Positions 14,760-22,812 of a stretch of DNA of 37,775 nt are shown here, piece after piece. Within the stretch, counting starts at the first letter, position 1; every line of letters begins with the position of its first letter. The position numbers were made by a program, and so were the translations under genes. Origin of the DNA: Arthrobacter sp. (lineage in GTDB: Bacteria > Actinomycetota > Actinomycetes > Actinomycetales > Micrococcaceae); the NCBI RefSeq assembly GCF_031179385.1, contig NZ_JAPSHV010000016.1:1-37775 (forward strand), in the 5' to 3' direction. The notes below the pieces were generated by a model that saw only the letters and a list, made by a program, of their open reading frames with translations, had not been told where the DNA came from and made no database searches.

Positions 14760-15910
14760 TGAAGGCAGTCCACTTCGGAGCAGGCAATATCGGGCGCGGC
14801 TTTGTCGGGCTGCTCCTCCACCAGGCGGGCTATGAGGTGGTGTTCGCAGATGTGGCGGACGCGCTGATCAACGACCTGGCCGGCGCGGACAGCTACCGCG
14901 TCCACGAGGTGGGGGATCAGCCCGCAGTGCACTCGGTCGACAACTTCAGGGCGGTGAACTCGAACACCGAGGAGAGCCGGCTGATTGAGGAGATCAGCAC
15001 CGCTGACATCGTCACCACGGCGGTGGGGCCGCACATCCTGAAGTTCGTTGCTCCGGTGATCGCCAGAGGGTTGGCCGCCCGGGCCGCAGCCTCCGCTCCG
15101 CTGCAGGTGATGGCGTGTGAAAACGCAATCAATGCAACGGACATCCTGCGCGAGGCGATCGAGGGCTCGTGGGACTCCGGCACCGGCCAGCTCGCTGACC
15201 GCGCGGTCTTCGCCAACACGGCGGTGGACCGGATCGTCCCGAACCAGGAGCCGGGGCAGGGCCTCGATGTCACGGTGGAAACGTTCTACGAATGGGTCAT
15301 CGACCGGACTCCGTTCGGCGACAGTGCGCCGGTGATTCCGGGTGCACTGTTCGTTGACAAGCTCGGCCCATACATTGAGCGAAAACTGTTCACGGTCAAC
15401 ACCGGCCACGCGACGACGGCCTACTTCGGCTATCAGGCTGGGTTGGAAAAGATCTCCGATGCCATGGCTGATCCGCAGGTTGCCGCCGACGTTCGCGCTG
15501 TACTCGATGAGACCAAGCAGCTGCTGGTTGCCAAACACGGTTTCGACGCGGGTGAGCAGGAAGCCTACGTCCAGAAGATTCTGGGCCGCTTCACCAATCC
15601 GCACCTGCCGGACACGGTGAACCGGGTGGGCAGGGCGCCGCTGCGCAAACTCAGTCGCCACGAAAGGTTCATCGGTCCGGCTGCGGAGCTCGCCGAACGG
15701 GGCACCACCCCGGAGGCGCTGCTGAGAGCGATCTCTTCCGCACTGCGTTTCGACGATCCCGCGGACGCTGAAGCGGTCGAGTTGCAGCAGATGCTGAAGT
15801 CGTCGGAGGCAACGGAAGCAACCGAGCGGATCACCGGTCTTACGTCCGAGCATCCGCTGTTCTCGGACGTGCGCAAGCTCGTGGAAGAACGTCAGACAGC
15901 GTTGGTCTAA
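14759..15910 (+). CDS. mtlD: Mannitol-1-phosphate 5-dehydrogenase
   Basis: Oxidises mannitol-1-phosphate to fructose-6-phosphate with NAD+, linking mannitol uptake to glycolysis in the cytosol. The 383-residue length matches MtlD. Visible features: N-terminal nucleotide-binding '[13 protein letters not shown]' (residues 5-17), '[12 protein letters not shown]', and the C-terminal domain with '[19 protein letters not shown]', the Lys-Asn-His type active-site segment of this polyol dehydrogenase family. The start is GTG 14759, sharing one base with the mtlA stop, so translation is coupled; 'AGGAAGG' inside the end of mtlA serves as ribosome site. A terminator follows 19 nt after the stop. Confidence 0.95.
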   Translation: MKAVHFGAGNIGRGFVGLLLHQAGYEVVFADVADALINDLAGADSYRVHEVGDQPAVHSVDNFRAVNSNTEESRLIEEISTADIVTTAVGPHILKFVAPVIARGLAARAAASAPLQVMACENAINATDILREAIEGSWDSGTGQLADRAVFANTAVDRIVPNQEPGQGLDVTVETFYEWVIDRTPFGDSAPVIPGALFVDKLGPYIERKLFTVNTGHATTAYFGYQAGLEKISDAMADPQVAADVRAVLDETKQLLVAKHGFDAGEQEAYVQKILGRFTNPHLPDTVNRVGRAPLRKLSRHERFIGPAAELAERGTTPEALLRAISSALRFDDPADAEAVELQQMLKSSEATEATERITGLTSEHPLFSDVRKLVEERQTALV

Positions 15911-15929
15911 GTTCTGCCGATCCAACGAA

Positions 15930-15963
15930 ACGGCGCCGTGCCCCATCAGGGGTGCGGCGCCGT
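15930..15963. terminator. Hairpin terminator after mtlD
   Basis: A 15-bp stem (15930-15944 with 15949-15963, two G-U type pairs) closes a 4-nt loop, followed by cgtcgtttgtt. It lies between convergent mtlD and the cupin gene. Confidence 0.75.
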
Positions 15964-15988
15964 CGTCGTTTGTTATGACTGCGGATAC

Positions 15989-16462
15989 TTAAGCGGACTC
16001 TTCACCCTTGTCGTCGACTTCTTCTACCCAGCTCGGCGGCTCGTCGCGGCCCTCGTCCTCGTCCTTCTCGGCGTCTTCGGGGGTGTCCTGCACAATGCCC
16101 TGCGCATGGTGCGTGGGCGCGTAGATGGTGTAGAGACGGAGTGCTTCATCCCCGGTGTTCTCGACGTCATGCCAGGTTCCGGCGGGCACCTGGATGCTCC
16201 AGCCGTCCTCGACGTCCTGCTGGTAGGAGAGGTCGTCTTTCGAGGGTCCCATCTTCACGCGACCCTTTCCGGCGTCGATGCGCAGGAACTGGTCCGTGCC
16301 GTGATGCACTTCCAGGCCGATCGCACCGCCCGGCTCGATCGACATGAGCGTCACCTGCAGATGCTTGCCCGTCCAGGCGACGCGGCGGTAGGCAGAGTTT
16401 TCCGTCGTGGCGCTCTCGATGTTGAAAGAATTCGGCTTCGGTCCGTTGTCAGTGATGTCCAT
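15989..16462 (-). CDS. Cupin domain protein
   Basis: A 157-residue single-domain cupin. Cupin motif 1 is around 'GGAIGLEVHHGTDQFLRIDAGKGRV' (residues about 45-70; the two His, the Asp/Glu position and the Gly pattern are metal-site candidates), and motif 2 is 'VPAGTWHDVENTG'. The C-terminal tail is strongly acidic ('EDAEKDEDEGRDE'). Start ATG 16462 has AAGGATG on the minus strand; a longer reading from 16498 is possible but lacks a good site. Such stand-alone cupins often bind metal and act as sugar isomerases, dioxygenases or sensors; no substrate can be given. It is downstream of the radical SAM gene by 70 nt on the same strand. Confidence 0.85.
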   Translation of the reverse strand: MDITDNGPKPNSFNIESATTENSAYRRVAWTGKHLQVTLMSIEPGGAIGLEVHHGTDQFLRIDAGKGRVKMGPSKDDLSYQQDVEDGWSIQVPAGTWHDVENTGDEALRLYTIYAPTHHAQGIVQDTPEDAEKDEDEGRDEPPSWVEEVDDKGEESA

Positions 16463-16532
16463 AACTTCATCCTTGACCATCTCGCCGAGGATCGCCACAG
16501 CGAAGAATCAACTGCTTATGTGAAAGCTCAGC

Positions 16533-17645
16533 TCAAGTCCAGTAAAGAAGCCGCGCAGCCGGCAGGCGCCGCTGCAGCTCGTCGGTGAACCACTCGCGCA
16601 TTTCCGTCATGGTCTGTTTCGGATACACGTATTTGATTCCGCCGAACTTGGAACGCTTCTGACTGCGGAGATCTTCATCCATCTCCAGTTTGGTCCGGGG
16701 ATACCACCCCAGCAGCACCTCCTTGCTTGCGGGGGTGAAGCGGTGCGTGATGATTTCAGCCGTGAGATCGAGGTCGGCGATGCCGGCGACTGCGTCGGAA
16801 ACGTCATCCAACAGGGCGCCATACTGCTCCTGCCAACCAGGTATCGGCATGATGGGCGCGATCGTGAGGCCAACCCGGTAACCCGCACTCGCCATGGTGC
16901 GCAGCGCCGCGAGCCGCGCGGGCATGCGTGCGGTCCCACCTTCGAAACGGTTCGCTACCTCTGCAGCGTTCACCGAGAACCGGACCCGCGTCCTACGGGC
17001 GTGGTCGAGCGCCACCAACTCACCGACGTCGTCGAACTTCGTCGTGAAGCGCAACGACACGTCGTTTCCGAACTCACCCGACCCGACGCGGGAGATTGCG
17101 GCGGCAAGCGAGCCGGTCACGCTCTCGATTCCCAGTGGATCGGTGTAGCAGGACAGCTCGAAAGTCGTACCCTCGACGCCGCGCTCAGGGGTTCCCCGCG
17201 TGACTGAGCCTCTGCCGGCGTGGGTGGAGATCCCGTTCAGCACATCGTCGATGTTGGCGTACACCCGGGTGATAGGCGGGCCCTGTAGGGAGCCGGCGAG
17301 ATAACAGTACTGGCAGTGCGCAGGGCAACCTTTGGCAAGATCAATCCGCCAGTCGGCGCTCGGCGGGATGGGCTGCGGCTTGAGGGTGCTGGGAGGGGCA
17401 ACCACTACGGCGAGGGTGTTCTTCGCCGATGCGTAGGTCTCGCGGTCACTCTCACCGCGAAGGCCGGTCAGGGCATTCCCGGGCATGAATCGAATGTCGT
17501 CGACGCCGGCACCTTCGCATCGGCGAATGATCTCGGCTGTGTGGGGTAGATCGGCTGCGGCCCGCGTGATCATCACGTGCTTGGGAACCCACAGGCGGGT
17601 AGGCGAAATAGCGGTCAGATCCAGGTCCTGGTATGCCGTTGTCAT
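16533..17645 (-). CDS. Spore photoproduct lyase family radical SAM protein
   Basis: A radical SAM enzyme of about 370 residues. Counted from the chosen start, the 4Fe-4S motif 'GCPAHCQYC' has C107, C111 and C114. A fourth cysteine in 'ELSCYTDPLGIESVTG' (C166) aligns in context with Bacillus SPL Cys141, the hydrogen donor that quenches the product radical in thymine photoproduct repair. 'RFSVNAAEVANRFEGGT', 'TAEIITHRFT' and 'YPRTKLEMDED' also follow SPL order. The host is not expected to sporulate, so the lesion or substrate may differ. ATG 17645 is preferred because the longer reading from 17726 starts inside the terminator stem of the upstream gene. Other starts near 17648 are possible. Confidence 0.82.
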   Translation of the reverse strand: MTTAYQDLDLTAISPTRLWVPKHVMITRAAADLPHTAEIIRRCEGAGVDDIRFMPGNALTGLRGESDRETYASAKNTLAVVVAPPSTLKPQPIPPSADWRIDLAKGCPAHCQYCYLAGSLQGPPITRVYANIDDVLNGISTHAGRGSVTRGTPERGVEGTTFELSCYTDPLGIESVTGSLAAAISRVGSGEFGNDVSLRFTTKFDDVGELVALDHARRTRVRFSVNAAEVANRFEGGTARMPARLAALRTMASAGYRVGLTIAPIMPIPGWQEQYGALLDDVSDAVAGIADLDLTAEIITHRFTPASKEVLLGWYPRTKLEMDEDLRSQKRSKFGGIKYVYPKQTMTEMREWFTDELQRRLPAARLLYWT

Positions 17646-17722
17646 CACTTTGTACAACAACGCGGAGGCCCCGTGTGTTCCGTCTTCTGGACCGTAAATG
17701 GGAGCCGCCGGTGCCGAGACGC

Positions 17723-17759
17723 ACATCGGGTGGTTGCCGCGGAGGCAACCACCCGATGT
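17723..17759. terminator. Hairpin terminator after the metallophosphoesterase
   Basis: A perfect 16-bp stem (17723-17738 with 17744-17759) closes a 5-nt loop, 17 nt after the stop of the minus-strand phosphoesterase. It separates that gene from the radical SAM gene. Confidence 0.85.
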
Positions 17760-17775
17760 CGTATCGAGCGAGAGA

Positions 17776-20496
17776 TTACTCGGTGACCTCGAAGGTGATC
17801 ATCTCAGTGAACTCCCGGCCGTGAACGTCGGTCGCGGTCACCGAGGCGGTGTGCTTGCCGATGGCCAGGTCGGTCGGTAGCTTGAGGCGCCACAGATGAG
17901 ACGTACGGTCGTGGACGCCGCCGCCGTGCACCAGCTGTTCCAGAGTGGCTACTGGATCGGTGTACTCTGCTCCGATCAGCGGTACATCGCCTGCCGTCAT
18001 TGACTGGGTGCGTGTAGCGTCCGCAGATTTCCCGCCATCAATGGACACCTGCACAGTAGAGCCGGTGGCACCCATCCAGAAGTTGGTGGTCAACCAGGTT
18101 TGACCGAGCTCCGCTACGGTCACGGCGTGTGGATTCTCTGGAGCTGGGGCCCGACCAGGCAGACCCTTGTACTGGTCGAACCAGGCGCGGTAGGTCGGGG
18201 AGTTGATGCCGAGCGCCATCTGGTCGGTGCCGTCGTCGCCGGTGGCGGTGAAACGTTCCCGAACCTCAGTGTTCTTGATGTCCAGCGTCAGCACGCCGGG
18301 AGGAGTGCCGTCGCGCTGCACCGAGGTGGGGTATCCCTCTTCGGTTACACGGCCGTCGTACCACTGGCCGGAGACCGCAGGAACGGTCAGGTGCGTGAAC
18401 GGCAGGCCCTTGTCGCCGACATCGTCCAGCCAGCCGGCCATCAGGTCGCCCTTCCGCAGGTTCTCGGACATGTGGGTGTGACCGGCCACGGAGATGACTT
18501 CACGGCCTTCGAGAATCTTGTAGATCTCCTGCAGCGGGTTCGTTTCGTGGGTTTCGCTGTAGTAGAACTCGAGCAGGGGGCTATGGGAAGCCAGGACGAT
18601 GACCTGGTTCTTCGGGACGGATGCGATGTCCTGACGCAGCCACTCCAGTTGGCGATCGCTGAGGCCCGAGTCGTAGTTGTTGCCCGACGGGCCGGGGTAA
18701 ACGATGTTGCTCAACGCCACCACGTGGGCCTTGCCTGCCTCGTACGAGTAATACTCCGGCCCGAACTGGGCGCGGAAACTATCGAACTCGTGTTCACCAT
18801 CGCGGGAATCGAAGTCGAGGTCGTGGTTGCCCGGCAGGAAGCGGGCCGGACCGTTGAGCATGGAGGCCAAGTTGCGAGTCTGCGAGAAAAGAGACAGATC
18901 GTTGCCCACGAGGTCTCCCAGGAACAGGGCCCCGCACCCGGCGTAGTCTGTGCGGGCTGCGAGGTCGGCAAAGACACCGTTGCGCGCGAATCTGACCTCC
19001 TGTTGGTTGTAGGTCTGGACATCGGCACCGAGCACGCAGTGCTGTTCGGGCGACTGAGTGAGGTCGCTCTTGACCACAGGGAAGTTCACCTTGTCAGGCA
19101 GGGCGCCTGTGGGGGCTATGCCCCCGTACTTCAGGGCGGGGGAGCCGGCAGGCAGGTGGTTGTAGAAGAACTGCGCGACGTTGTCCTCGTCTACCGGCAC
19201 CTGGTATCCGCGTGGCTGGGTGACGAAGACGGTCATGTTGTCGAATGCCGGCAGTTCGTAGCGACCCTGCCCATCGGTGGTAACGACCTCCCGGCCGTTG
19301 GAGACGGTAACTCCCGGCATGCCGGGCTCACCCCGATCCTGGGTGGAGTTTCGGTTCTTGTCGTTGAAGACAATGCCATCAAGGGTCGGTTCTTCGGCTC
19401 CCGCTGCTTCGATGATCTCGACGCTGCCCCGGTAGGCTGTAGCGGCCCAACTGTCCTTCTCGGGTTCACTGGCCGCACCCTCGACGTCGATGCGTCGCAC
19501 CTGGGTGTCGATGCTGTGGGTTCCGTCCGAGACGGTGAAGTAGTACTCGTACCAGAGCTTGTCCATCGGGTCGAACACGTCGAGGATGTGTTCGTAGCGG
19601 TTATCCTGCCCAGCCTTCACATTGTGGGTCTTGAATTCGGCGTCAACGTTGCTGCGCAGATGCAGCGTAACCGTGCGAACCTGCTGATCGTCAGTGGCCG
19701 TCGCTTTGAAGGAGAAGTCGGCCATGGGATCGATGCTTCCAGCGGTCGTATCGGTCACCGACGGGGCAATCGAGTCCGGCGGAAGCACCACGAGCCCGGA
19801 AGGAACCTGATCCGGGGTAACCTCGCCGGGCGTAGCTGGAGCCGTCGTGATCAGCGTCTGGCGGGTCGGATCATCAGGGTTGACCGCGTAGTGGATGCCC
19901 TGATCAGGGACGGTGTTGTCGGCGCCGTCGAGGTTGTAATAGGCACGGTTGAGGCCGAAGCCCGTGTTGGTCGAAATTTCCAGTCCGCGCGGCGAGCCGT
20001 TAGCCATGCCACCGGTGAAGATCTCCACGAGGTTTTCGTTCATGACGAGGGACGTGCCGAATTTGGCATTGAAGTCCACGTCAGTCAGTGAGTCGTTACG
20101 ACCGTTCTTGATCCAGAAGACCAGTGTGGCTCCGGGAGCGATGGAAACATTCCGCTGCTTGGCGGGCCAGTCCACCACGTTGGAGTTGCTGAGGTCCGCG
20201 CGAGGGTAGAGGTAGCGCAGGGTGTAGTCACTGAAATCGACGGGCTCCGACGAGGCGTTGTAGACCTCGATGAACTCAAAGGCGTCGGCGCCGCCCATGT
20301 TGGAGGTGTCGGGTGTGACCTCCGTAATCTGCAGCGGTGCTGTTCTCAGCGTCGGGTCGGGCTGCAGGGCCGGTGCTGGAGCGGCAGTGGCGGCAGGGCC
20401 AACCATGGAGCTGATGGCCAGCAGAACCATAGTGCCGGCGGTCAGGCATAACGGCCGGGATAAGCGGAATCTTTCGGGAAGAGGCGATTGGCGCAC
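17776..20496 (-). CDS. Large secreted metallophosphoesterase with lamin-tail domain
   Basis: A 906-residue exported protein. Order: Sec signal peptide (about 1-39, hydrophobic 'TMVLLAISSMVGPAATAAPA'), a lamin-tail domain (about 53-175, 'APLQITEVTPDT' to 'GLEIST'), an Ig-like region, a prealbumin/Cna-B-like domain near 370-440 ('DGIVFNDKNRNSTQDRGEPG'), the calcineurin-like phosphoesterase core (about 488-690) and a C-terminal beta domain. Metal motifs are 'GADVQTYNQQ' (D-x-Q instead of the usual D-x-H), 'LFLGDLVGND', 'FLPGNHD', 'LASHSP' and 'VAGHTHMSE'. No LPxTG anchor is seen. Start GTG 20496 has AGGAAG upstream. It probably releases phosphate from external esters or acts on cell-surface polymers; the substrate is unknown. 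Confidence 0.88.
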   Translation of the reverse strand: MRQSPLPERFRLSRPLCLTAGTMVLLAISSMVGPAATAAPAPALQPDPTLRTAPLQITEVTPDTSNMGGADAFEFIEVYNASSEPVDFSDYTLRYLYPRADLSNSNVVDWPAKQRNVSIAPGATLVFWIKNGRNDSLTDVDFNAKFGTSLVMNENLVEIFTGGMANGSPRGLEISTNTGFGLNRAYYNLDGADNTVPDQGIHYAVNPDDPTRQTLITTAPATPGEVTPDQVPSGLVVLPPDSIAPSVTDTTAGSIDPMADFSFKATATDDQQVRTVTLHLRSNVDAEFKTHNVKAGQDNRYEHILDVFDPMDKLWYEYYFTVSDGTHSIDTQVRRIDVEGAASEPEKDSWAATAYRGSVEIIEAAGAEEPTLDGIVFNDKNRNSTQDRGEPGMPGVTVSNGREVVTTDGQGRYELPAFDNMTVFVTQPRGYQVPVDEDNVAQFFYNHLPAGSPALKYGGIAPTGALPDKVNFPVVKSDLTQSPEQHCVLGADVQTYNQQEVRFARNGVFADLAARTDYAGCGALFLGDLVGNDLSLFSQTRNLASMLNGPARFLPGNHDLDFDSRDGEHEFDSFRAQFGPEYYSYEAGKAHVVALSNIVYPGPSGNNYDSGLSDRQLEWLRQDIASVPKNQVIVLASHSPLLEFYYSETHETNPLQEIYKILEGREVISVAGHTHMSENLRKGDLMAGWLDDVGDKGLPFTHLTVPAVSGQWYDGRVTEEGYPTSVQRDGTPPGVLTLDIKNTEVRERFTATGDDGTDQMALGINSPTYRAWFDQYKGLPGRAPAPENPHAVTVAELGQTWLTTNFWMGATGSTVQVSIDGGKSADATRTQSMTAGDVPLIGAEYTDPVATLEQLVHGGGVHDRTSHLWRLKLPTDLAIGKHTASVTATDVHGREFTEMITFEVTE

Positions 20497-20594
20497 GAAA
20501 CTGAACTTCCTGTTGAGGGTTGCCCTGTTGGGCGGAGAGCACTATCGACTCTTTCCCGGCGGAATGAACGGGAGTCAAAGGATGGGTGTCTAAT

Positions 20595-20608
20595 CCGTCA
20601 GCTGACGG
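20595..20608. promoter_or_regulatory. Perfect 14-bp palindrome in the divergent intergenic region
   Basis: CCGTCAGCTGACGG is fully self-complementary and lies between the phosphoesterase start and the oxidoreductase promoter. It has the shape of a dimeric regulator site. A single TTGACT on the minus strand nearby could be a -35 box for the phosphoesterase, but no matching -10 is clear. Confidence 0.4.
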
Positions 20609-20668
20609 TTTCCGCGGGTGCAACTTGTTCGGTCATCGCCACCGGCGTCTGCAGGGCGTCACGGCAGC

Positions 20669-20695
20669 TGTCACATCGGGGACGTCGGCGGTGTC
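20669..20695 (+). promoter_or_regulatory. ECF41-type promoter of the FAD oxidoreductase
   Basis: TGTCACA at 20669-20675 is followed after exactly 16 nt by TGTC at 20692-20695. From memory, the published ECF41 target is TGTCACA-N16-CGTC, so this matches in the -35, in spacing and at three of four -10 bases. It precedes the oxidoreductase whose downstream partner encodes an ECF41 sigma factor. Confidence 0.65.
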
Positions 20696-20732
20696 TCATG
20701 TGCGTAGAGGCAATTCAATCTGGGAGGACCAA

Positions 20733-21902
20733 GTGTCAACATGCAGTCGTGTGGTCATCATCGGTGCGGGGTACGCAGGAGTGATGGCCGCCAACAGGAT
20801 CGCTGGAGATCAGCGGATGCAAGGATCTGTCAGCGTGACCGTACTCAATCCGGTGGCCGATTTCGTGGAGAAGATCCGCCTGCATGAGGTCGCAGCAGGA
20901 AGCCGGGAGTCAGCGTTTGTGCCGATGCGCTCGCTCCTTCATGAGCGCGTGGTATTGGTTGAAGGTACTGCTTCCCGTGTCGATCCTGAGCGTCGCAGGG
21001 TGCATTTGACCGGTGACCCCATGCCGCTCGAATACGATCTGCTGCTGTATGCGGTGGGCAGCACGCACGAACAGTCGAACGTCCCCACCGGGGCGTTCGC
21101 CCTTACCAGCCACGACGACGCCGATCGGTTACGGGCCCGGCTCTTCCGGTTGGATCCGGGTTCAGTGATCAGCGTGGTTGGGGCAGGCCTGACGGGGATC
21201 GAGGTGGCGGCCGAGATCGCTGAACAGCACCCCCGGTTGGCCGTGCGGCTCCTTTCCCGCGGGCGCATCGCCGAACATCTGTCAGAACCAGGGCGCCGCG
21301 CGATCACACAACGGCTGTCAGCTCTCCGCGTCGAGATGATGGAGAATACGGACGTGCAACGGTGCGATACTTCTTCGATTCAAAGGTCGGACGGCACCTC
21401 CCTGGGATCGGCCTGCACTGTGTGGACTGTAGGGCTCAGCGCGCCCAGCCTGGCCCGAGACAGCGGGCTGCCTACCGATTCCCGCGGGCGTCTCCTGGTC
21501 GACGAATCCCTAAGGTGTCTGCGATACCCCGACATCTTCGGCGCGGGCGACGCGATCCGAGCCCCGGAAGCCGTCGCTGGTCACCTGCGTATGAGTTGTG
21601 CGACAGCCCTGCCGTTGGGTGCCCACGCGGCCGACAGCATCCTGGCTCGGCTCGACGGGCGAACGCCGGTGCCGCTCTCGGCAGGGTATATGCTCACGTG
21701 CATCAGCTTGGGGCGCCGGTCAGGACTCGTTCAGGCCGTTCGGGCGGATGACCGCCCCCGCGGCGTCATACTGAAGGGTCGGCTGGCAGGGATGACGAAG
21801 GCGCAGGTGTGCAGGATGACGTTGTCCTGGATCAGGAGTGAGCTTCGTCGAAGCGGTTCGTACAGTTGGCCGAAAGGCCCCCAGCCAGCGGAGGCGAGGT
21901 AG
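20733..21902 (+). CDS. NAD(P)/FAD-dependent oxidoreductase
   Basis: A 389-residue flavoprotein of the pyridine nucleotide-disulfide/NDH-2-like type. The FAD-binding 'VVIIGAGYAGVMAANRIAG' is at about 6-24, the NAD(P)-binding 'VVGAGLTGIEVAAEIAE' at about 145-161, and the C-terminal FAD contact 'DIFGAGDAIRAPE' near 270. 'EKIRLHEVAAG' is a substrate-side feature common in this subgroup. No membrane helix is evident, so a quinone or small-molecule reductase role is possible. GTG 20733 has GGGAGG upstream; the frame is open further 5' but includes the promoter. The sigma gene starts 4 nt after its stop. ECF41 sigma factors are typically paired with such an oxidoreductase, so this is the likely regulon target. 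Confidence 0.85.
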   Translation: MSTCSRVVIIGAGYAGVMAANRIAGDQRMQGSVSVTVLNPVADFVEKIRLHEVAAGSRESAFVPMRSLLHERVVLVEGTASRVDPERRRVHLTGDPMPLEYDLLLYAVGSTHEQSNVPTGAFALTSHDDADRLRARLFRLDPGSVISVVGAGLTGIEVAAEIAEQHPRLAVRLLSRGRIAEHLSEPGRRAITQRLSALRVEMMENTDVQRCDTSSIQRSDGTSLGSACTVWTVGLSAPSLARDSGLPTDSRGRLLVDESLRCLRYPDIFGAGDAIRAPEAVAGHLRMSCATALPLGAHAADSILARLDGRTPVPLSAGYMLTCISLGRRSGLVQAVRADDRPRGVILKGRLAGMTKAQVCRMTLSWIRSELRRSGSYSWPKGPQPAEAR

Positions 21903-21906
21903 AACT

Positions 21907-22812
21907 GTGGGCGCCGCTGGTCTTTTCGAGGAACACCGTTCGCTGCTCTTCACCATTGCCTACGAGATCACCGGTACGGCGACGGATGCCGAGGATGTCC
22001 TTCAGGACAGTTTCCTCAGGTGGACCGACGTTGACGCCGCAACGGTCCAGAATCCGCGCGCCTATCTTGCCAAGACCGTGACGCGGCAAGCTTTGAATTC
22101 CCTGCGCACGGCTCAGCGCAGACGCGAGGATTACGTAGGCCCCTGGCTTCCTGAGCCCATCGTCGTCGCTCCTGATGTCGCCGATAACGCTGTACTGAGC
22201 GAGTCCCTGTCCTTCGCGATGCTCGTGGTGCTGGAGACCTTGTCCCCGGATGAGCGCGCTGTGTTCGTCCTGCGTGAGGTTTTCGATTTTCCCTACGCGG
22301 AAATCGCTGAGGCCACCGGAAAGACGCAGGCAGCCGTCCGCCAGATCGCGAGCCGGGCGAAGGCCCACGTTCGCGCGCGGCAACCCCGGTTCGACGTGGA
22401 TGTGCAAAAGCAGAAAGCGGTCTCTGACCGGTTCCTTACGGCTCTTCTGGGCGGCGATATGCAGTCCCTGATGGATGTTCTCGCCCCGGGAGCGGTCCTT
22501 CTTTCCGACGGCGGAGGGAAGGTCTCGGCGGCCCGCAAGCCTGTGGTCGGTGCGGACAACATCGCTCGTTTCCTGCTGGGAATTGCCAAGACTCCCGTTC
22601 CGGAGATGCGGGTGGAGGCCACACTGCTGAACGGCATGCCCGCCCTCGTTGTCTTCAGCGGAACGAGGATTGACGTCGTCGCACTGATTCAGTCGAGTAA
22701 TGACTGCGTGACGGGCGTATACCTGGTCAGAAACCCTGACAAGCTCGGCGCCGCCAGTTCGGCCGCAGGCTTCACCGACGCCCTAACCGCTCCGCGAGGC
22801 CGATCGCGTTGA
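21907..22812 (+). CDS. ECF41-family sigma factor with SnoaL-like C-terminal domain
   Basis: A 301-residue sigma factor (SigJ type). Region 2 is at about 5-75 ('TDAEDVLQDSFLRW'), region 4 at about 115-165 ('LSPDERAVFVLREVFDFPYAEIA'), and a SnoaL/NTF2-like extension fills 170-295. All three ECF41 hallmarks are visible: 'WLPEP' in the linker, 'DGGGKV' at 201-206, and 'NPDKL' near the end. In this family the C-terminal extension replaces a separate anti-sigma and both inhibits and activates the factor. GTG 21907 has GGAGGCGAGG upstream and lies 4 nt after the oxidoreductase stop. Its 3' end overlaps the convergent DUF72 gene by 41 nt. Confidence 0.92.
   Translation: MGAAGLFEEHRSLLFTIAYEITGTATDAEDVLQDSFLRWTDVDAATVQNPRAYLAKTVTRQALNSLRTAQRRREDYVGPWLPEPIVVAPDVADNAVLSESLSFAMLVVLETLSPDERAVFVLREVFDFPYAEIAEATGKTQAAVRQIASRAKAHVRARQPRFDVDVQKQKAVSDRFLTALLGGDMQSLMDVLAPGAVLLSDGGGKVSAARKPVVGADNIARFLLGIAKTPVPEMRVEATLLNGMPALVVFSGTRIDVVALIQSSNDCVTGVYLVRNPDKLGAASSAAGFTDALTAPRGRSR

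Noticed and set aside
12822-15946. Two long minus-strand frames opposite mtlA and mtlD
   Set aside because: Both mirror well-identified genes and cross the mtlA/mtlD overlap and the terminator. They are explained by codon bias.
17646-17726. N-terminal extension of the SPL-family protein from ATG 17726
   Set aside because: The ATG is inside the terminator stem of the upstream gene, and SPL proteins normally begin near the 'LWVPKHV' strand.
18100-20091. Long open frame (663 codons) on the plus strand opposite the phosphoesterase
   Set aside because: It is the antisense shadow of the phosphoesterase gene, whose domains, signal peptide and motifs are clear. The antisense product shows no recognisable domain and has the composition expected from reversed GC-rich codons.
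20520-20560. GTTCAT upstream of the phosphoesterase as a PhoP box
   Set aside because: Only one half-site is seen, without the direct repeats that PhoP sites need.
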